From contig CAZKJG010000017.1 of assembly GCA_964553045.1 (NCBI GenBank), positions 1-61,262 on the forward strand: a DNA stretch of 61,262 nt, written 5' to 3'. The stretch is from JAWLEP01 sp964553045 (GTDB lineage: Bacteria; Fermentibacterota; Fermentibacteria; Fermentibacterales; JCC-6). Below are positions 49,260 to 58,087 of this stretch, piece by piece (within the stretch, counting starts at the first letter, position 1; each line of letters starts with the position of its first letter). Both the position numbers and the translations under genes were made by a program. Under the pieces are notes generated by a model. That model ran no database searches and had not been told where the DNA came from. It saw only the letters and a list, made by a program, of their open reading frames with translations.

Positions 49260-51722
49260 TCAGGGGATGATGTTCACCAGGCGGCCGGGAACCACTATCA
49301 CCCGGCTGGGCTCTTCGCCCTCCAATATCTCCCGGATGCGGGCGCTCTTCAGGGCCAGCTCCTCCATCTCGGCCCTGTCGGCGTCGGCGGGCACGTGGAT
49401 CCTGTCGCGGATCTTGCCCTTGACCTGGACCACTATCTCCACGGTCTCCCGCTCCAGGTCCTCCTCTTCGTACTCCGGCCAGGACTGCAGGTGTACGGTG
49501 TCCCGCTCATCTTCGGCGAAGCCCAGGCGGTGCCAGAGCTCCTCGGAGACGAAGGGGGCCATTGGGGCCAGCATAACCAGCACCTTGCCGACAGCCTCGC
49601 GCCAGGTGGGCCCGAAGGCGGCGGCGGTATCGCGGTTGGCCGACATGTAGTTGGAAAGCTCCATCATGGCCGCCACGGCGGTGTTGAACTGGAAGGAGTC
49701 CACGTCCCCCGTGACCTTCTTCACCGTGTGGGCCAGGCGGTAGCGCAGCTCGCGCTCCAGGTCCCCGTCCACCGCTGCGGGCTCGACCTCGCCGGTCTCG
49801 CAGAACAGGTTCCACAGGCGATTCACGAATCGGTAGGTGCCTGCTATGCCTTCCTCGCTCCACTCCAGCTCGGCCTCGAAGGGGCCCATGAAGAGGATGT
49901 ACAGCCTCAGGGCGTCCGCCCCGTAGCGTTCCACCATCTCGTCGGGGGTAACGATGTTGCCCCGTGACTTGGACATCTTCACGTGGTCCTCTCCCAGCAG
50001 CATGCCCTGGTTCTTGAGGGTGCTGAAGGGCTCCTCGAAGTCCACCATTCCGGCGTCGTACATCACCTTGGTCCAGAAGCGGGCGTAGATCAGGTGCATC
50101 ACCGCATGCTCGGCTCCGCCCACGTACAGGTCCACCGGCAGCCAGTATCGCACGGCCTCGGGATCGAAGGGCCTGTCGGTCTCGTGGGGGGAGGCGAAGC
50201 GCAGGAAGTACCAGCTGGAACAGGCGAAGCCCGCCATGGTGCTGGTGTCGCGGCGGGCGGGGCCCCCGCACTCCGGGCAGGTGGTGCTCACCCAGTCCTC
50301 GGCCCGGGCCAGGGGGCTGCGACCGGTATCGTCGGGCTCGTAGCTCTCCACATCCGGAAGCATTACGGGCAGGTTCCTGTCCGGCACAGTTCCGCACTTC
50401 TCGCAGTGGATCATGGGTATGGGGGCGCCCCAGTAGCGCTGGCGGCTCACCAGCCAGTCCCGAATCCGGAAACGGACGTCTGCCCTGCCGAAGCCCTTCT
50501 CCTCGGCGTAATCGGCCATCCTCCGCCGGGCCTCGCCGGAGTCCAGGCCGTCGAAGGGGCCGGAGTTCAGCAGCCTACCGTCGGCCACCGTAGCGTGCTC
50601 CTCCACCCCCCGGGGGACTCCGCCGGGGGCGATGACCTCGATGATGGGCAGCCCATGGCGCTTCGCGAAGGCATGATCGCGCTCGTCGTGGGCGGGGACG
50701 GCCATGATGGCGGCGGTTCCGTAGCCGCCCAGGACGTAGTCGGCCACGTACACGGGCACCTTCTCGCCGTTGTAGGGGTTCTCGGCGTAGGCGCCGGTGA
50801 ACACACCCGTCTTCTCCCGTTCGCTGTCCTCCATCCTCTCCAGGTCGCTCTTCGCCCCGGCCTCCCGGACGTACTGCTCCACCTCGGAGCGCATGTCGTC
50901 GGTGGTGATTCGGGCCACCTCGGCATGCTCCGGGGCCAGTACGCAGAAGGTGGCTCCGTAGATGGTGTCCAGCCTTGTGGTGTACACGGGTATCACCACC
51001 GGCCCCGTATCCGTCTGTACGCTGAAGCTCACCTCGGCGCCCTCGGATCGTCCGATCCAGTTGCGCTGCATGGCCTTTATGCCCTCTGGCCAGTCCAGGT
51101 CGTCGAGATCGCGCAGCAGACGCTCGGCGTACTCGGTTATACGGAAGTACCACTGGCGCAGCTTCTTGCGGGTGACCTCGCCTTCGCAGCGCCAGCACCT
51201 CCCGCCCGCGGCCTCCTCGTTGGAGAGGACGATCTTGCACTCCGGGCACCACATCTGGTAGTTGTCGGCCTGGTAGGTCAGGCCCCGGTCGTACAGCAGC
51301 AGGAAGAAGTACTGGGTCCAGCGGTAGTAGTCGGGGGCGCTGGAGTTCACCTCCCTGCTCCAGTCGTAGCTGGCCTCTATCAGCTCCATCTGCCTGCGGT
51401 AGGTGGCCGTGTTCTTGCGGGTTACCGCCGCCGGGTGGGTGCCGGTCTTTATGGCGTACTCCTCGGCCGGCTGGCCGAAGGCGTCCCATCCCATGGGGTG
51501 CAGTACGTTGAAGCCGTCCATTCTCTTCTTGCGGGAGATGACGTCGGTGGGAACGTAGTTGCGGCAGTGGCCCACTGACAGACCGGCCCCCGAGGGGTAG
51601 GGAAAGAAGTCGAGGCAGTAGAAGGGCTCCCGGTCGGGGTCTGTTCCGGTGCGGTAGAGGCCCATGTCACGCCATACGGGCTTCCAGCGCTTCTCGGTCT
51701 CGGTATAGTCGTAGCTGTCCAA
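49260..51722 (-). CDS. leuS: Leucyl-tRNA synthetase
   Basis: Class I aminoacyl-tRNA synthetase; about 820 residues. HIGH motif variant SVGH (about 49-52, in PYPSGAGLSVGH), KMSKS in HVKMSKSRGNIV, the CP1 editing insert and zinc-ribbon cysteines (CPECKIVLSNEEAAGGRCWR; CPECGGP). Start TTG (MDSYDYTETEKRW) has GGGAGGAGGTAAGG upstream, eight bases away; an in-frame ATG further out is not supported. All catalytic motifs are present. Confidence 0.95.
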   Translation of the reverse strand: MDSYDYTETEKRWKPVWRDMGLYRTGTDPDREPFYCLDFFPYPSGAGLSVGHCRNYVPTDVISRKKRMDGFNVLHPMGWDAFGQPAEEYAIKTGTHPAAVTRKNTATYRRQMELIEASYDWSREVNSSAPDYYRWTQYFFLLLYDRGLTYQADNYQMWCPECKIVLSNEEAAGGRCWRCEGEVTRKKLRQWYFRITEYAERLLRDLDDLDWPEGIKAMQRNWIGRSEGAEVSFSVQTDTGPVVIPVYTTRLDTIYGATFCVLAPEHAEVARITTDDMRSEVEQYVREAGAKSDLERMEDSEREKTGVFTGAYAENPYNGEKVPVYVADYVLGGYGTAAIMAVPAHDERDHAFAKRHGLPIIEVIAPGGVPRGVEEHATVADGRLLNSGPFDGLDSGEARRRMADYAEEKGFGRADVRFRIRDWLVSRQRYWGAPIPMIHCEKCGTVPDRNLPVMLPDVESYEPDDTGRSPLARAEDWVSTTCPECGGPARRDTSTMAGFACSSWYFLRFASPHETDRPFDPEAVRYWLPVDLYVGGAEHAVMHLIYARFWTKVMYDAGMVDFEEPFSTLKNQGMLLGEDHVKMSKSRGNIVTPDEMVERYGADALRLYILFMGPFEAELEWSEEGIAGTYRFVNRLWNLFCETGEVEPAAVDGDLERELRYRLAHTVKKVTGDVDSFQFNTAVAAMMELSNYMSANRDTAAAFGPTWREAVGKVLVMLAPMAPFVSEELWHRLGFAEDERDTVHLQSWPEYEEEDLERETVEIVVQVKGKIRDRIHVPADADRAEMEELALKSARIREILEGEEPSRVIVVPGRLVNIIP

Positions 51723-51938
51723 CTGCCTTACCTCCTCCCGGGTACGTGCCAGAATGAAGGGGGAGTATACGAAAGGCCGCAGCACCGGGCAAAGATGCCG
51801 AAGGTAGTCCTGCCGTCCGGGTCCGCACGGGGCTTCGGGAGGGCCCGGCCCTTCGGTTCGATTAGCCCTTCGGATCAGAGGGGTCTGTATCGGCTTCGAT
51901 CCGCCACAGAGCTGCCCGATGACCGGAAGCGTTCCGCC

Positions 51939-54900
51939 TCAGACGCCGTGAGCCGAAGGGAGAAGGAGGCGCACCAGCCCCCTGTCCGTAAGGACGAGGA
52001 GCTCTCCGCCGGACAGCCTCACCGCAATCCGCATCATGCCCAGCTCGGTTGCCCTGCTGAGGAAACCGGAATCGGTCTCCAGCAGCAGGTCGGAGAACCC
52101 GGAGGGCTCGGGCGTATCGGACCCGAAGCCCAGCGTGATCATGAGTCGGTTGCGGCCTCCAAGGTCCGAGAACGAACCAGCGGGCTCCGAGGAGGCGTCG
52201 TGGGAATCGAACTGAATCGACAGCACGCCGCGGGCGTGCGACATCATCATGAGCCGCTCCATCAGGTCGAGAACCGTCTCGTACTGGCCCATGGCCCTGG
52301 GAAGCCCCTCTCCCATACTGATGTCCGGCGGCCGATTGCCCTTCCGCACGGCCCGCTGGACCAGATCGTCCGCCAGCCTGTCCAGGCTCATTGGCTTGCG
52401 CGGCAGCAGCTCCACGGACTGGAAAAGTGACATGTAGAAGATCACCCTGCCGATTCCTCCGAACTCGTAGATGGAGGAGCTGACAGCGCTCTTCACCGGG
52501 TCGTCCTTCTCGAGCACCCGTGCTATGGCGTTGAGGTTGGACTGCAGGGATGCGGAGAGGGTCTCCAGCAGTTCCATCAGCCTGGCGCGGACGGCATCGG
52601 TGCAGCCGCCGCTGAAGGCGGGCCCGCCGTTGTCCTCGCAGTCCACCCACTCCCAGTGAAGCACATGCTCCGAGGCTCCCCGGCAGCTCAGCCTGCTGGC
52701 CACCAGAAGCCTCTCCCCCTCGCCGTTCTCCGGGCGGTAGATTCCACGGCCGGTCCTTACCGCCAGCTCCCCCAGTTCCTTCAGGGACTCTTCCGGCACC
52801 TCCTCCAGCGCATCCGAGATGCTTTTCGAGCTCTCGCGCAGATACGACAGCAGTCTGCCGCCCCGGTCGGTGAAGAAGTGGCCACTGGCATCCCCCCTGT
52901 GACTGAGCATCCTTCCCAGCCTGCGGTAGGAGATGCTCGCCAGGGCCGTGGCAGAGGCGGATATCAGCTCCCTGGCCTGGGACGAGACCGAACCGCCCTC
53001 TACGACGCATCGTCCCAGACGCCTCTTCTTCCAGAGTATGTCCAGCTCGCTGACCTTCTCCTCGTCCTCGACCTCTCCGGAACGAACCCGCTCCGAGACG
53101 CTTCCCACCACCAGCTCCACCCTGGCCCTGGCGGCACCGGTTACCTCCACCAGCGTTTCCGAGAGGGTGTCGGCCACTACCTGGTCGTCCACCGCGGTGA
53201 AGATCCGCAGTATGCCTCTCTCCATCTTCCTGTAGGCGTCGCACGCCCTGTTGGCCCTCTCCAGCAGTGAGCTGTCCTTCACCGGCACACCGGAAACCAC
53301 CATCACCTGCTCCACGTTCACGCCCACCGGGGACTCCAGAAGGGCCACGTTCCAGGCGAACCTGGATTCATCTCCGTCTCCCCCCAAGGACCAGATCATG
53401 GGCACCTCGGCCTCGGTTCCGCCGCCCATTCGCTTGCGAACCTCACCCAGCCCGCCAGCAGGCTCGAAGAGGGTGTCGACCGCGTTCTGGGGGTTGGCGG
53501 TGGCTCTCTCCATGCTTAGTCCGGTTGCCTCGGCCATCGGCCCGTTCCATGCCAGCACCTTCATGTCGCCGCCGAACAGGGCAAACGGTATGGAAAGCTC
53601 CTCCGCCATGGAAACCACGAAGCTGCCGTGCCTGTCCACCAGGTACTCCAGCCGCTCCCTCTCGGAGCGCTCACGGAGGGTCTGGAGCCGCAGGTAGATA
53701 AGGCGGGCGGCCAGCCGGCCCATCTCGAAGAGCTCCCGTCCCACCGATTCCTCCGCGAATGCGGCGAGAAGAAAGCCCGATGTGCTGGATCCCTCGCCCA
53801 CGGGAACGACCAGGCAGCTGACCAGCTCGGAGCAGCAGTCCCCTATCTCATCGGCCTGCAGAAGCATGCCCTCGTCGGAGGTCCACACGCTGGAGGGGAG
53901 GCCCAGGTCGGCGAAGTCCTCCGGCGGATCATCGGACCAGTCTCCGGCTCTGCCGGCCAGGTTGGTCTTGGAATAGGGGTCGTACAGGTACAGGGCGGCT
54001 GCCTTTGCGTCCATAGCCCCCATGAGAGCATCGGCGTAGGCTTCCGCCACCTCGCCAACCGACTGAAGCCTGGACGCCGCCACCAGCCGGCCTCCCGCCT
54101 CCATTCGCTCCATGCATCTGCGCAGGTTTCTCTCCGCCCTGACGGATGCGGTGATGTCCTCCAGTATTCCCACGCAGTAGGTGACCCGGCCCTCTTCGGA
54201 GACCAGGGGCTTTACGCTCTGGGTGATAACGAACGCGGTTCCATCCGGTCTGGTGTACTCCACAACTCCCAGGTCGGACTCGACGCTCTCCCGGCCTTCG
54301 AAGATGTCCTTGGATACCTCCTCTATTCTGCGGAAACTGTCCTCGGGAAGCACTTCGTACAGGGGCATGCCCAGGAGGCTCTCGCTGGCCCCGAACATAT
54401 TCCCGAAGGCCTTGTTCGAGACCAGTATGCGGTAGTCAGAGCCGAACAGGACCAGGCCGGAGCCGATGCTCTGGAAGTAGGCCTGGTTCATCTTGCGGTT
54501 GGTTCGCAGCCTCTTCTCGGTGAGGTAGCTTTCGGTGGTGTCCAGAAATGTCCCCACGGCCCCGCTGCTGGTCTGGGAAAATCTGGCCTCCACCCTTCTG
54601 TCCTGTCCCGGACGGCACTCCACCTTCATCTGCCTGCCCTGTAGCGTCCTGGATATCACGCTGTCCCAGCTGTACAGAAGCGGCGGCCTGAGAAGGTCCT
54701 CCAGCCTCTTCCCTGTGGCGTAGTCCCGGGGAATGTGGAATATGTTCTCCATGGTTCGGTTCCAGATCCTGACTACACCCTTGATGTCCACGCCGGCCAC
54801 TCCGGCCGCCAAATCCTCCACCAGGGTGGAGCCCGCCGACTTCCAGCCTTCGGATCGGAAGAGCAGAATCTCCAGGCCTTCGTCCGTCGGGCGGGCCGTT

Positions 54901-55121
54901 CCGCAGACGGATTCCCCGCGCAGAAGGGCAGGCTTGTCGGGGTCACCGTTCAGCAGCAGGTCCCGCATGAACTCCGGAAGAAGCGGCAGGGGTTCGGAGC
55001 TGTCCAGGAGTACCCGGCCCTCCACTCCCAGCAGGCCCTGGCAGTCTCCGGCGGCGAAGACGAAGCCCTCCAGGGGCCGGAAGAGAAGGCGAGCCCAGGT
55101 CTGCGGAGTCGGTTCATCCAT
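51939..55121 (-). CDS. Multi-domain PAS/GAF signalling protein, histidine-kinase-like but degenerate
   Basis: A 1060-residue soluble protein. It shows tandem PAS-like domains (about 100-200, LEDLAAGVAGVDIKGVVRIW; about 210-320, QSIGSGLVLFGSDYRILVSN with a PAC end VGILEDITASVRAERNL), a GAF-like region (about 350-450), a third PAS-like segment (ALFGGDMKVLAWNGPMAEAT) and a C-terminal helical region (SLDRLADDLVQRAVRKGNRP ... LMERLMMMSHARG). That end recalls a kinase DHp/ATPase pair, yet I see no phosphoacceptor H-box or ATP-binding N and G boxes. No output domain is visible. Function unknown; a sensory scaffold is possible. Confidence 0.75.
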   Translation of the reverse strand: MDEPTPQTWARLLFRPLEGFVFAAGDCQGLLGVEGRVLLDSSEPLPLLPEFMRDLLLNGDPDKPALLRGESVCGTARPTDEGLEILLFRSEGWKSAGSTLVEDLAAGVAGVDIKGVVRIWNRTMENIFHIPRDYATGKRLEDLLRPPLLYSWDSVISRTLQGRQMKVECRPGQDRRVEARFSQTSSGAVGTFLDTTESYLTEKRLRTNRKMNQAYFQSIGSGLVLFGSDYRILVSNKAFGNMFGASESLLGMPLYEVLPEDSFRRIEEVSKDIFEGRESVESDLGVVEYTRPDGTAFVITQSVKPLVSEEGRVTYCVGILEDITASVRAERNLRRCMERMEAGGRLVAASRLQSVGEVAEAYADALMGAMDAKAAALYLYDPYSKTNLAGRAGDWSDDPPEDFADLGLPSSVWTSDEGMLLQADEIGDCCSELVSCLVVPVGEGSSTSGFLLAAFAEESVGRELFEMGRLAARLIYLRLQTLRERSERERLEYLVDRHGSFVVSMAEELSIPFALFGGDMKVLAWNGPMAEATGLSMERATANPQNAVDTLFEPAGGLGEVRKRMGGGTEAEVPMIWSLGGDGDESRFAWNVALLESPVGVNVEQVMVVSGVPVKDSSLLERANRACDAYRKMERGILRIFTAVDDQVVADTLSETLVEVTGAARARVELVVGSVSERVRSGEVEDEEKVSELDILWKKRRLGRCVVEGGSVSSQARELISASATALASISYRRLGRMLSHRGDASGHFFTDRGGRLLSYLRESSKSISDALEEVPEESLKELGELAVRTGRGIYRPENGEGERLLVASRLSCRGASEHVLHWEWVDCEDNGGPAFSGGCTDAVRARLMELLETLSASLQSNLNAIARVLEKDDPVKSAVSSSIYEFGGIGRVIFYMSLFQSVELLPRKPMSLDRLADDLVQRAVRKGNRPPDISMGEGLPRAMGQYETVLDLMERLMMMSHARGVLSIQFDSHDASSEPAGSFSDLGGRNRLMITLGFGSDTPEPSGFSDLLLETDSGFLSRATELGMMRIAVRLSGGELLVLTDRGLVRLLLPSAHGV

Positions 55122-55145
55122 GTTGATCAGACTACCTCCGGCATT

Positions 55146-56252
55146 TCATAAACGTGTGCTGAGCCCCAGGGCGACTATCGTGCCCGAATCGTAGACATGG
55201 TCGGCCTCCTCGCTGGGGAAGCTGCTGCCCAGCCGGTCCTGAGACCTCCAATCAAGGCAGAGACCCACGTCTACGTCCCGCACGTTGACCATGCAGCCGA
55301 AGGAGAAACCGAGGGAGGTGCGGTTGGCGTCGGGAGCCTCCCGGAACGACATGCCTGTGAACATGCTGATGCTGCTTTTCAGAGGTATCTCCATGTGGTA
55401 GCGTCCTAAGAACACGTTCCGGGCCAGGGGCGATATGAGCTCGGCCTCAAAGCCCACCAGCGTATGGCCTATACGCTCCGCCAGGACCTGCGCGGAGGCC
55501 CCCAGCCTCGGGCTCAACCTCGAGGTACCCGACATGTAGGCGGCCGAGACTCGCCCCAGCCCACCCTGGTAGCTCATTCCGACATGGCCCGTGGGCCGGG
55601 ATTGGCTCCAGCTCCATGTCTCGTTGCGGGCCAGGCTGTCGGGCTCGCCCGCTGCCACTATACTGTAGTCGTAGTCGGCGCCACCGAAAACCAGTCCTGA
55701 ACCAGCGCCGAGCCTGATGCCCAGCGGACCCTCGAAGCTGATTCCCGCCGCCGCCTCGTACAGGGCCCCGCTGACATTCAGCTCCTCAAGGCTGTCTGTT
55801 GCCCCCGGCTGAAAGGGGTCTTCCGGCATCTCGTGCTGTCCGCTGTAGGAGAAGTCGCTGACCCTTCCCAGGGATACGGCCGCGTCGATTCCGCCGGAGA
55901 CGGCGAAGCTGCCGCCCAGGGCCATCGAGGTGGGAAGCCAGTCGGTACGCTTGTTCACCGTGGTGTCGCGGTGGACCTCCTCCTTCCACGTCAGGAGGCC
56001 GCCGGTGGCGGTTATCTCGGTTCTGCCGCCCTCAGTGCTGATGCGGGCCGGGTTGGCCAGTGCCGCCAGCGCACCGTCCACCACGCTGGTCCAGGCTCCG
56101 CTCTGTGCTATGGACTCGACACCGTAGCCGGGGACCAGTGTTCCCCTGAACTGCGAGTCGTGAAAGCCGTAGCCCAGGGCTGAGGGGCAGAGGACAATCA
56201 GCGCAAAGCCCGCAAGGATGAAAGAAAGCAGTTGATCTCGGGTCCTGGACAT
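55146..56252 (-). CDS. Predicted outer-membrane beta-barrel protein
   Basis: About 368 residues with signal peptide (LLSFILAGFALIVLCPSALG) and a YGFHDSQFRG start, followed by many short amphipathic strands with Gly/Ser/aromatic residues and aromatic C-terminus (IVALGLSTRL). It has an ALANPARIST motif, FadL/UPF0164-like. It is paralogous to the protein at 56841-57944 (both begin YGF/FGYGDS and carry NPA near residue 70). ATG 56252 chosen over ATG 56264 because GGGGGCGAAG precedes it. A porin or lipid-transport role is possible. Confidence 0.75.
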   Translation of the reverse strand: MSRTRDQLLSFILAGFALIVLCPSALGYGFHDSQFRGTLVPGYGVESIAQSGAWTSVVDGALAALANPARISTEGGRTEITATGGLLTWKEEVHRDTTVNKRTDWLPTSMALGGSFAVSGGIDAAVSLGRVSDFSYSGQHEMPEDPFQPGATDSLEELNVSGALYEAAAGISFEGPLGIRLGAGSGLVFGGADYDYSIVAAGEPDSLARNETWSWSQSRPTGHVGMSYQGGLGRVSAAYMSGTSRLSPRLGASAQVLAERIGHTLVGFEAELISPLARNVFLGRYHMEIPLKSSISMFTGMSFREAPDANRTSLGFSFGCMVNVRDVDVGLCLDWRSQDRLGSSFPSEEADHVYDSGTIVALGLSTRL

Positions 56253-56384
56253 CTTCGCCCCCATGGGTTAGGAAACTGCCTGAATCAGCGCAACCGAAAC
56301 AACGGGTCTACTATAATGGTAACAAAGCTCCGTCACAGGTAGACGTTAAGGGACGGGGAGCAACGGCCGCGGGAGGTGTGACCG

Positions 56385-56828
56385 ATGGAGAGGACGCTGG
56401 TGATCATCAAGCCCAACGGGGTCCAGCGGGAGCTGGTGGGGCATCTGATAACCCGCTTCGAGAGAAGGGGGCTCAAGATCACCGCTCTGAAGATGACAAC
56501 CGTGGACCATGCAACCGCCTGCCGGCATTACCGCGAGCACGAGGGAAAGCCCTTCTTCGAAGACCTGATCTCCTTCATAACCAGCGCGCCCTCGGTTGTA
56601 ATGATCCTCGAGGGCGAACGGGCCGTCTCTCTGGTGCGACGAATGGTGGGAGACACCGACCCTGCGGAGGCGGCCCCTGGCACGATAAGGGGAGATTACG
56701 CTACTACTATCGGGCACAACATGATCCACGCCTCGGACTCCCCGGAGTCCGCGAACCGGGAGATAGAGCTCTTCTTCGACCCGGAGGAGGTGCAGGGCTA
56801 CACGCTCTCCGTGCGGCCCTGGCTGTAG
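56385..56828 (+). CDS. ndk: Nucleoside-diphosphate kinase
   Basis: 147-residue enzyme that moves gamma-phosphate between nucleotides. Phosphohistidine His115 in GHNMIHASDS, RTLVIIKPNGV start, and the NDK pattern throughout; length is usual. A GGGAGGTGTGACCG ribosome binding site precedes the ATG. It sits alone on the plus strand between two minus-strand outer-membrane genes. Confidence 0.97.
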   Translation: MERTLVIIKPNGVQRELVGHLITRFERRGLKITALKMTTVDHATACRHYREHEGKPFFEDLISFITSAPSVVMILEGERAVSLVRRMVGDTDPAEAAPGTIRGDYATTIGHNMIHASDSPESANREIELFFDPEEVQGYTLSVRPWL

Positions 56829-56840
56829 ACCGGCTCTCGC

Positions 56841-57944
56841 CTAGCCCTGTCCCCCGGTCCAGGAGAACCCTACGCTGACCACGGACGGCTTGTCGGAAAC
56901 GTAGTAGCCGCCGGCGGGGTTGCGGAATATGTCGGACTCCCTCTCGTCCTTGCTCCATGCGTAGGAGAAGTCGATGCTCAGACTGCCCAGTCCTATCATT
57001 CCGCCCAGCGAGAAACCCAGCTTCTCGGACTCCGTCATCTCGGGTCTCTGGGTGATGAACAGGCCCAGACGGAAGGTGAAGGAGCTGCTGGGCGAGTACT
57101 GACCGAAGACCCTTCCGGTGTACTCGGTGTCGCCGGAGGTGTCGGCCAGCTCCAACTCGCCGCCGAAAGCGCCCATGTTCGAACTTCCGGTGTATATCAC
57201 GGCACCCATGGAGAGTCTGTCCGCGTACCATTCCGTCTCGGAGGCGTAGCTGATGCCGATCCTGTTCAGTTCGAAGGGCACCATGAGACCCAGATGGAAG
57301 CACCCTTCCGTCCCGAAGTCCCTGGTCCATGTGGAATCCGTCTGGGTTTCCTCCACGTAGTCCGTGGTAGTGAACGTGTAGCTGGCCGAACCGAAGCGCA
57401 GGCCGCCCGAGGCCCCCAGGACTACGGGCCCGTACTTGTACGCCGATCCCAGAGACGCCTCCCAGAGACCGCCGGATGACCGCTGGCTCTCCGACGTGGT
57501 CAGGAGGTCCTGCTCGATGGGATCCTCGTAGAAGTACCTGATGCCCTCGTAGGTGAAGTCCGAGAGCCTGGCCAGCCCCGCCGCGGCGGATATGCCCGAT
57601 GCCAGGTCCAGCTTGGCGGCGACGCACATATTGCCCAGGGCGCCGTAGTTCCTGCTGTACCTGCCTGTAGTGTCCTCCATCAGCTCCGTCACCACCGCCC
57701 CGCCACCGGAGACGTTCAGAATCCGGCCCGGCACCCGGTAGATGTCGGCGGGATTCAGGAACACGGATGCGGCGTCCCCGAAGCCCACGGCCCGGGCTCC
57801 GGCAAGGCTCATGGAAACGGCATGGATTCCGGGGAGAACCGTGCCGCCGGCCTCACTGTCGCCGTAGCCGAAGGCGTAAGCCTGCGCCGGAGCCAGCAGC
57901 AGCGTCAGGAGCAGCGCGGAACGAAGTGCTCTTTCAGGATCCAT
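56841..57944 (-). CDS. Predicted outer-membrane beta-barrel protein (paralogue)
   Basis: About 367 residues: signal peptide (ALLLTLLLAPAQAYA), FGYGDSEAGG start, FLNPADIYRVPGR motif and many amphipathic strands ending in aromatic VSVGFSWTGGQG. Related to 55146-56252 but with different loops. FadL-like or UPF0164-type family. It lies 12 bases from the ndk stop (convergent). Confidence 0.75.
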   Translation of the reverse strand: MDPERALRSALLLTLLLAPAQAYAFGYGDSEAGGTVLPGIHAVSMSLAGARAVGFGDAASVFLNPADIYRVPGRILNVSGGGAVVTELMEDTTGRYSRNYGALGNMCVAAKLDLASGISAAAGLARLSDFTYEGIRYFYEDPIEQDLLTTSESQRSSGGLWEASLGSAYKYGPVVLGASGGLRFGSASYTFTTTDYVEETQTDSTWTRDFGTEGCFHLGLMVPFELNRIGISYASETEWYADRLSMGAVIYTGSSNMGAFGGELELADTSGDTEYTGRVFGQYSPSSSFTFRLGLFITQRPEMTESEKLGFSLGGMIGLGSLSIDFSYAWSKDERESDIFRNPAGGYYVSDKPSVVSVGFSWTGGQG

Positions 57945-58035
57945 TCTGTCTTCCCTTCATCCTTGCGTCCGGGTACGCCGAACCCCACTTACGGTGAGCA
58001 GAGTCGGAACCTGCAGAACCCGCCGTTCAGAAGCC

Positions 58036-58058
58036 GAGGGGGGCCGCCGGCCCCCCTC
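58036..58058 (-). terminator. Hairpin after the oxidoreductase operon
   Basis: GAGGGGGGCC-GCC-GGCCCCCCTC, a perfect 10-bp stem, 29 bases after the operon's last stop. No T tract follows, so termination is likely but not proven. Confidence 0.55.
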
Positions 58059-58087
58059 GAACCGCTCCAGCGAAGGCGCGCAGGGCT

